From Hyphomicrobiales bacterium (GTDB taxonomy: Bacteria > Pseudomonadota > Alphaproteobacteria > Rhizobiales > Aestuariivirgaceae), in assembly GCA_026987255.1 (NCBI GenBank), contig JALSNA010000443.1, positions 1-7,072 of the forward strand: 7,072 nucleotides of DNA, in the 5' to 3' direction. Below are positions 1-7,072 of the stretch, one piece after another. The notes beneath the pieces are model-generated. The model ran no database searches. It was not told where the DNA came from and saw nothing but the letters and a program-made list of their open reading frames with translations. Within the stretch, counting starts at the first letter, position 1; each line of letters opens with the position of its first letter. The position numbers were made by a program, and so were the translations under genes.

Positions 1-411
1 TCAGTGCCCCAGTTCCAGGGCCTGCTTGAGCTGCTTGAGGAAATCCAGACGCTCTTGCAGGGCGTGACGCTCCTCGTCATTGCGGGCATCTTCCAGATCC
101 TCGCGCGCCCAGGTGATTTCGCGCTCGATCTCGGCCAGGTCGAGCTCCTTGAGCGGAATGGCGCGCTCCGCCAGGATGATCAGCTGGTCATTGGCCATTT
201 CCGCATAGCCGCCGCGCACGAAATAGCGCGTTTCCTGCCCCGATATCTCGGAAATGACCAGCACCCCGGGCTTGATGGTGGACAGCACCGGGGCATGATC
301 CGGCATGGCCATGAATTCGCCCTCCACGCCGGGCACAAGCACCTGCTTCACCATGCGGGAGGCCAGCTCCTTCTCCGGGCTGACCAGTTCCAGTCTCAGC
401 GCATCGGCCAT
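1..411 (-). CDS. atpC: F1F0 ATP synthase subunit epsilon
   Basis: Epsilon subunit of the F1 sector. It sits with gamma on the central rotor stalk at the membrane surface, couples F1 to the c-ring and, in many bacteria, restrains ATP hydrolysis. The 136-residue protein has the usual family length and two parts: an N-terminal beta-sandwich (about residues 5-85) with the family's PG-x-EGEF...HAPVLSTIKPGVL stretch (residues 27-51), and a charged C-terminal helical hairpin (about 88-133). Where most homologues read G-H-A-P it has D-H-A-P (D38), a mild variation. The ATG lies 35 bases after the atpD stop, with an AAAGG ribosome binding site at 422-426, 10 bases ahead. It is the last gene of the operon. 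Its TGA stop occupies the first three bases of the window, so the gene is complete but its downstream flank is unseen. Confidence 0.96.
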   Translation of the reverse strand: MADALRLELVSPEKELASRMVKQVLVPGVEGEFMAMPDHAPVLSTIKPGVLVISEISGQETRYFVRGGYAEMANDQLIILAERAIPLKELDLAEIEREITWAREDLEDARNDEERHALQERLDFLKQLKQALELGH

Positions 412-446
412 GAGTCACATGCCTTTCACTTGCTGCCAGGGGCCGC

Positions 447-2826
<2,380 letters not shown>

Positions 2827-2856
2827 TGGCTCATGTCCCGTTCATTGCCTGTCCGG

Positions 2857-4398
<1,542 letters not shown>

Positions 4399-4956
4399 TT
4401 ACGCCCCTTTCAGCATCGTTTTGAGGGTGTTCAGTCTGGTCTTGATGGAAGTATCGATCATCCGCGAGCCAACCCGGACGATCAGTCCGCCCAGGATGGA
4501 CGGATCGATGGCGTTCTCGATCTGCACGTCCTTGCCCAGCGCCGCCTTCAGCGCTTCGGCAATCTTCTTTTCCTGCGCCGCCGTCAGCTTCGCCGCCGAG
4601 GTCACCAGGGCAGAAACCTCGCCGCGCTCTTGCGCCATGAGCGCCTGATAGGCGGCGATCATCTCCGGCAGCAGCGCAAGGCGGCCCTTCACGGCCACCA
4701 GCTGCACGAAATCGCGCGCCAGCTTGCCCGCCTCAAGCTTCTCCATCACCGCCGCCAGGCCCTGCGCCTGTGCCCTTTTGTCCAGCAAGGGGCTGGCGAT
4801 GAAGCGCGCCAGATCGTCAGATTGTTCCAGAAGCTGGCCGAGCCTTTCCAGATCGGCGCCGGTCTTTTCCGTCTCCCCGGCCTCTTTGGCGAGACCGAAA
4901 AGGGCCTGCGCATAGCGCACCGCCACGCCCGGCAATTTCGCATTCCTGTCCGCCAC
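4399..4956 (-). CDS. atpH: F1F0 ATP synthase subunit delta (OSCP homologue)
   Basis: Delta subunit, equivalent to mitochondrial OSCP. It sits on top of the alpha3 beta3 head and attaches it to the peripheral b-type stalk. The 185 residues fit the family: an N-terminal helical bundle starting VAVRYAQALFGLA (about 11-23), and a C-terminal domain with the delta signature region VQIENAIDPSILGGLIVRVG (144-163). The start is GTG, not ATG: bases 4954-4956 read CAC on the plus strand. It is preceded by AGGGGGT at 4963-4969 with 7-base spacing, and an in-frame TGA at 4975-4977 rules out any long upstream extension (only a CTG two codons earlier is a conceivable alternative). It is the first gene of the F1 operon and ends 6 bases before atpA. 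No F0 genes precede it, as is usual in alphaproteobacteria. Confidence 0.96.
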   Translation of the reverse strand: MADRNAKLPGVAVRYAQALFGLAKEAGETEKTGADLERLGQLLEQSDDLARFIASPLLDKRAQAQGLAAVMEKLEAGKLARDFVQLVAVKGRLALLPEMIAAYQALMAQERGEVSALVTSAAKLTAAQEKKIAEALKAALGKDVQIENAIDPSILGGLIVRVGSRMIDTSIKTRLNTLKTMLKGA

Positions 4957-4962
4957 TGGCAG

Positions 4963-4969
4963 ACCCCCT
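4963..4969 (-). promoter_or_regulatory. Ribosome binding site of atpH
   Basis: On the minus strand this reads AGGGGGT, ending 7 bases before the GTG start at 4956. Together with the in-frame stop at 4975-4977 it decides the atpH start. It begins 8 bases downstream of the leader hairpin, so folding there could influence its accessibility; that last point is inference. Confidence 0.7.
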
Positions 4970-4977
4970 GCTTTTCA

Positions 4978-5003
4978 GTCCGTCACGCAAGCCCCTGACG
5001 GAC
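4978..5003 (-). promoter_or_regulatory. 8-bp perfect hairpin in the atp operon leader
   Basis: Arms GTCCGTCA (4978-4985) and TGACGGAC (4996-5003) are exact reverse complements separated by 10 bases. On the minus strand the loop is GGGGCTTGCG. Pairing stops at the next outer base pair (A/A). As RNA, the structure lies 21 bases before the atpH GTG and just ahead of its ribosome binding site. There is no T-run after it on either strand, so it does not look like an intrinsic terminator. A role in mRNA stability, translation control or as a protein-binding dyad is inference. Confidence 0.55.
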
Positions 5004-5049
5004 ATATTCAAACATTTGAAAATATTGACATATTTTCATGACAATCATG
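5001..5049. promoter_or_regulatory. AT-rich block with overlapping dyads, probable atp operon control region
   Basis: This stretch of about 50 bases is roughly 70% A+T inside DNA that is about 65% G+C. It contains three overlapping perfect inverted repeats: TTCAAA-CA-TTTGAA (5007-5020); TGAAAATAT-TGAC-ATATTTTCA (arms 5017-5025 and 5030-5038); and CATGA-CAA-TCATG (5037-5049). It also holds two copies of GACATATT (5001-5008 and 5027-5034). It lies 45-93 bases upstream of atpH, where the promoter or operator of the operon would be expected. I could not find a well-matched -35/-10 pair on the minus strand, so the exact promoter is not assigned. The dyads match no regulator site that I recognise. 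Confidence 0.5.
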
Positions 5050-5245
5050 CCCGGCAAACCGCCGTTTCCCGCACATCGCGAGACCTCTATCATAGCCCCG
5101 CAGGCGGCGCAATAGGCCGAACTTCCCACAAGGCCCAAAAAGCGGGGCAAATTGCAGCCCTGTCCCCTCGCCATGACCGGTCCGGCCATTTTTCAGTGCG
5201 ATCCGCCCGTCTCCTGATGGCGGCCAAAACGGCCCTCCCCATTGA

Positions 5246-7018
5246 TCACAATGGCCAGAAAACGAGGATGAGCGGCACCGAAACCGCCAGGATCAGCAGC
5301 TCCAGCGGCAGGCCCATGCGCCAGTAATCCCCGAAGGAATAGCCGCCGGGGCCCATGATGATGGTGTTGTTCTTGTGGCCTATGGGGGTGAGAAAGGCGC
5401 ACGAGGCGGCCACCGCCACCCCCATGAGCATGGAATCGGGATTGACGCTCAAGGCCCTGGCCACCTGCACCGCCACCGGCCCGGCGACCAGCACCGTGGC
5501 CACGTTGTTGAGCATGTCCGACAGCGTCATGGTGACGATCATGATGACCAAAAGCACCAGCACCGGAGAAAGCCCCTTTGTGAGCCACAGGATCGATTGC
5601 GCGATCAGCCCCGTTCCGCCGGAGGTCTCCAGCGCCGCGCCTATGGGGATGAGCGAGGCCAGCAGCACGATCACCGGCCATTCCACAGACTCGTAGATCT
5701 GCGACAGCGAGATGATGCGCAAGGCCACATAGCCCACCACCACCGCCGCCAGCGCCACCGGCAGGGGCGCCAGTCCGGCCGCCGCGGCCACGATGGCCAG
5801 GCCGAAAAGCCCCATGGCCAGCCAGGCTTTCTGCCTTTGCGCCACCGCCACCGCCTTGCTCTCCAAAGGCAGCGCGCCCAGCCAGCGGATGGTCTCCTCC
5901 AGGCCGTTTTCCGGCCCCATGAGCAAGAGCAGATCGCCCGGCTGGATCTTCTCCTGCCGCACCCGCCCCTTGACCCTGCGCCCATGCCGCGCAATGCCCA
6001 CCAGGATGACGCCGCGCCGCGCCAGAAGCCGCAGCGATTGCGCCGAGCGGCCGATGATGCGCGCATCCTTGGGCACCACGGCCTCGGCCATGGCCAGGGT
6101 ATCGGCCAGCAACGATCCATGCTTGCGCGAGCGCGACAGGTCGAGCCTGAGTGCGGAGGCGAACTGCTCCAGCCCCTCCGGGCTGCCCTCGATCACCAGC
6201 ACGTCGCCCTTGCGGATTTCCTCTCCCGCCGGACGGCTGGTCCGCCGCCCGCGGCGCACCAGGCCGAGGAGCCACACATCCGCCTCCTCGGCCTGGGCCT
6301 TCAGGTCACGGAACTTGCGGCCGATGGCGGGGGATTTCTCCGGCACCAGCACCTCCATGACATAGGCTTCCAGGGCCGCCAGCTCCCTGTGGGCATCGGC
6401 CTTTGCGCGTCCGGCGGGAATGAGCCGCCAGCCGATGAGCGCCACGAAGGCCAGCCCCACCGCCGCCGCCCCCAGCCCCACGGGGGTGAAATCGAACATC
6501 CCGTAGGGCTTGCCCAGGGCATCGGCGCGAAACTGCGCGATGACGATATTGGGCGGCGTGCCGATCATGGTGGTCATGCCGCCCAGGATGGTGGCGAAGG
6601 ACAAAGGCATGAGCGACAGCGCCGGGGAGCGCCTGGCGCGCCGCGCCGTCTGGATGTCCACCGGCATGAGCAGGGCCAGGGCGGCGACATTGTTCATGAA
6701 GGCCGAAAGGGCGGCCCCCACACCGCCCATGATGGCGATATGCACCGGCAGGGGGCGATCGGCCTTGATGAGGTTGCGGGTGAGCATCTCGATGGCCCCC
6801 GACTGGGCCAGGCCGCGCGAGATGATGAGCACCAGGGCAATGACGATCACCGCCGCGTGGCCGAAGCCCTCGAAGGCGTGCCTGGCATCCACCACGCCGA
6901 TGAGCACGGCAAGAACCAGCGCCCCGAAGGCCACCACGTCATAGCGCCACCGGCCCCAGAGCAACAGCCCCAGCACCCCGCCCATGATGAGAAACAAGGC
7001 CGCCTGGTCAAAAGTCAT
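5246..7018 (-). CDS. SLC13/DASS-family permease with two RCK_C domains
   Basis: Predicted inner-membrane transporter of the SLC13 (divalent anion:sodium symporter) type, 590 residues. The N-terminal half (about 1-200) has hydrophobic segments near 5-21, 28-44, 54-70, 91-107, 135-155 and 178-200. Two hydrophilic RCK_C (TrkA_C-like) domains follow (about 218-290 and 309-383), each with the G-R-x...G-D-[VL]-L-x-[IL] pattern (EIRKGDVLVIEG; KIQPGDLLLLMG). A second membrane half (about 399-588) ends the protein. The halves are pseudo-repeats: MNNVAA (108-113) with IGTPPN (152-157), and LNNVAT (503-508) with TPIGHKNN (544-551), probably the substrate/cation-binding hairpins. This architecture is common in SLC13 permeases annotated for sulfate or other anions, but the substrate cannot be assigned here. 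The ATG is fixed by an in-frame TAA at 7028-7030; its ribosome binding site is weak. It points towards atpH, 289 bases away. Confidence 0.9.
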   Translation of the reverse strand: MTFDQAALFLIMGGVLGLLLWGRWRYDVVAFGALVLAVLIGVVDARHAFEGFGHAAVIVIALVLIISRGLAQSGAIEMLTRNLIKADRPLPVHIAIMGGVGAALSAFMNNVAALALLMPVDIQTARRARRSPALSLMPLSFATILGGMTTMIGTPPNIVIAQFRADALGKPYGMFDFTPVGLGAAAVGLAFVALIGWRLIPAGRAKADAHRELAALEAYVMEVLVPEKSPAIGRKFRDLKAQAEEADVWLLGLVRRGRRTSRPAGEEIRKGDVLVIEGSPEGLEQFASALRLDLSRSRKHGSLLADTLAMAEAVVPKDARIIGRSAQSLRLLARRGVILVGIARHGRRVKGRVRQEKIQPGDLLLLMGPENGLEETIRWLGALPLESKAVAVAQRQKAWLAMGLFGLAIVAAAAGLAPLPVALAAVVVGYVALRIISLSQIYESVEWPVIVLLASLIPIGAALETSGGTGLIAQSILWLTKGLSPVLVLLVIMIVTMTLSDMLNNVATVLVAGPVAVQVARALSVNPDSMLMGVAVAASCAFLTPIGHKNNTIIMGPGGYSFGDYWRMGLPLELLILAVSVPLILVFWPL

Positions 7019-7072
7019 GGCCCGCTTTTAACATCCGCGCCCGAACAAAGGCAATCACCCCCAATCCCGCCC
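7019..7072. other. Upstream flank of the permease gene
   Basis: Only 54 bases before the permease start are in the window. An in-frame TAA lies at 7028-7030 (minus). On the minus strand TTGCCT is followed after 17 bases by TTAAAA, which is at best a poor -35/-10 pair and would start transcription only a few bases before the ATG. I do not assign a promoter. Nothing else is recognisable. Confidence 0.4.

Larger units (their letters stand above)
4957..5245. other. Intergenic region between permease and atpH
   Basis: These 289 bases contain the atpH ribosome binding site, the leader hairpin, the AT-rich dyad block, and a GC-rich part of about 195 bases next to the permease stop. In the GC-rich part I see only weak features. 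There is a possible -10-like TATGAT on the minus strand at about 5088-5093 with no good -35. A 7-bp repeat GCCCCGC (5095-5101) faces GCGGGGC (5142-5148). A short GGCC-GTTTT-GGCC dyad follows the permease stop without a T-run. No convincing terminator separates the permease from the atp operon, so read-through is possible. One open frame of 68 codons (5189-4983, minus) is not supported as a gene. Confidence 0.6.

Noticed and set aside
5025..5030. A perfect TTGACA -35-like hexamer on the plus strand.
   Set aside because: The bases 15-19 positions downstream are GC-rich (TGCCCG and similar) with no -10 element, and there is no plus-strand gene to serve. It is better read as part of the 9-bp inverted repeat.
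5166..5195. ATGACC...GGCCAT followed by TTTTT on the plus strand, resembling a terminator.
   Set aside because: The stem has a mismatch, is only 6 bp, and would serve the plus strand, where no gene exists. In the minus direction there is no T-run after it, so it would not terminate the permease transcript.
5221..5234. GGCC-GTTTT-GGCC dyad (minus strand) just after the permease stop as a possible terminator.
   Set aside because: The stem is only 4 bp and no run of T follows it on the minus strand.
5193..6275. A 360-codon minus-strand frame overlapping the permease gene in another frame.
   Set aside because: The Gly/Ala/Arg-rich, low-complexity translation has no domain, while the overlapping permease frame has clear membrane segments, RCK_C domains and motifs.

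Overview
The window holds six genes, all read from the minus strand, in GC-rich DNA (roughly 65% GC by eye). Read in the direction of transcription they are a 590-residue SLC13-type membrane permease (7018 to 5246), an intergenic leader of about 290 bases, and a complete F1 ATP synthase operon in the order atpH (delta), atpA (alpha), atpG (gamma), atpD (beta), atpC (epsilon). All six reading frames are intact. The window begins exactly at the atpC stop codon, so whatever follows the operon, including its terminator, is not visible.

The organism is most likely an alphaproteobacterium. A free-standing F1 cluster atpHAGDC with no F0 genes (a, c, b subunits) before atpH is the usual alphaproteobacterial arrangement; in Escherichia coli and most other bacteria the F0 genes lie directly upstream. 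The alpha and beta proteins read like alphaproteobacterial or mitochondrial F1, and the high GC content fits. I cannot name a genus from sequence alone.

The five atp genes are closely packed (gaps of 6, 30, 40 and 35 bases) and almost certainly form one transcript. Together they encode the soluble catalytic head and stalk of ATP synthase: alpha3 beta3 does the catalysis, gamma and epsilon form the rotor stalk, and delta attaches the head to the peripheral stalk. The key motifs are all present: Walker A in alpha and beta, the catalytic glutamate in beta, the arginine finger in alpha, and the gamma and delta signatures.

The non-coding region between the permease and atpH is the least ordinary part. 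It contains a sharply AT-rich block of about 50 bases packed with overlapping inverted repeats, then an 8-bp perfect hairpin just ahead of the atpH ribosome binding site. These are probably the control region and 5' leader of the atp operon, but I could not identify a convincing promoter or a known regulator.

The upstream permease carries two RCK_C (TrkA_C-like) domains between its two membrane halves. Its substrate cannot be told from sequence. I found no mobile element, CRISPR array, tRNA or rRNA, and no evidence of a new multi-gene system. Most of the window is conserved housekeeping sequence.
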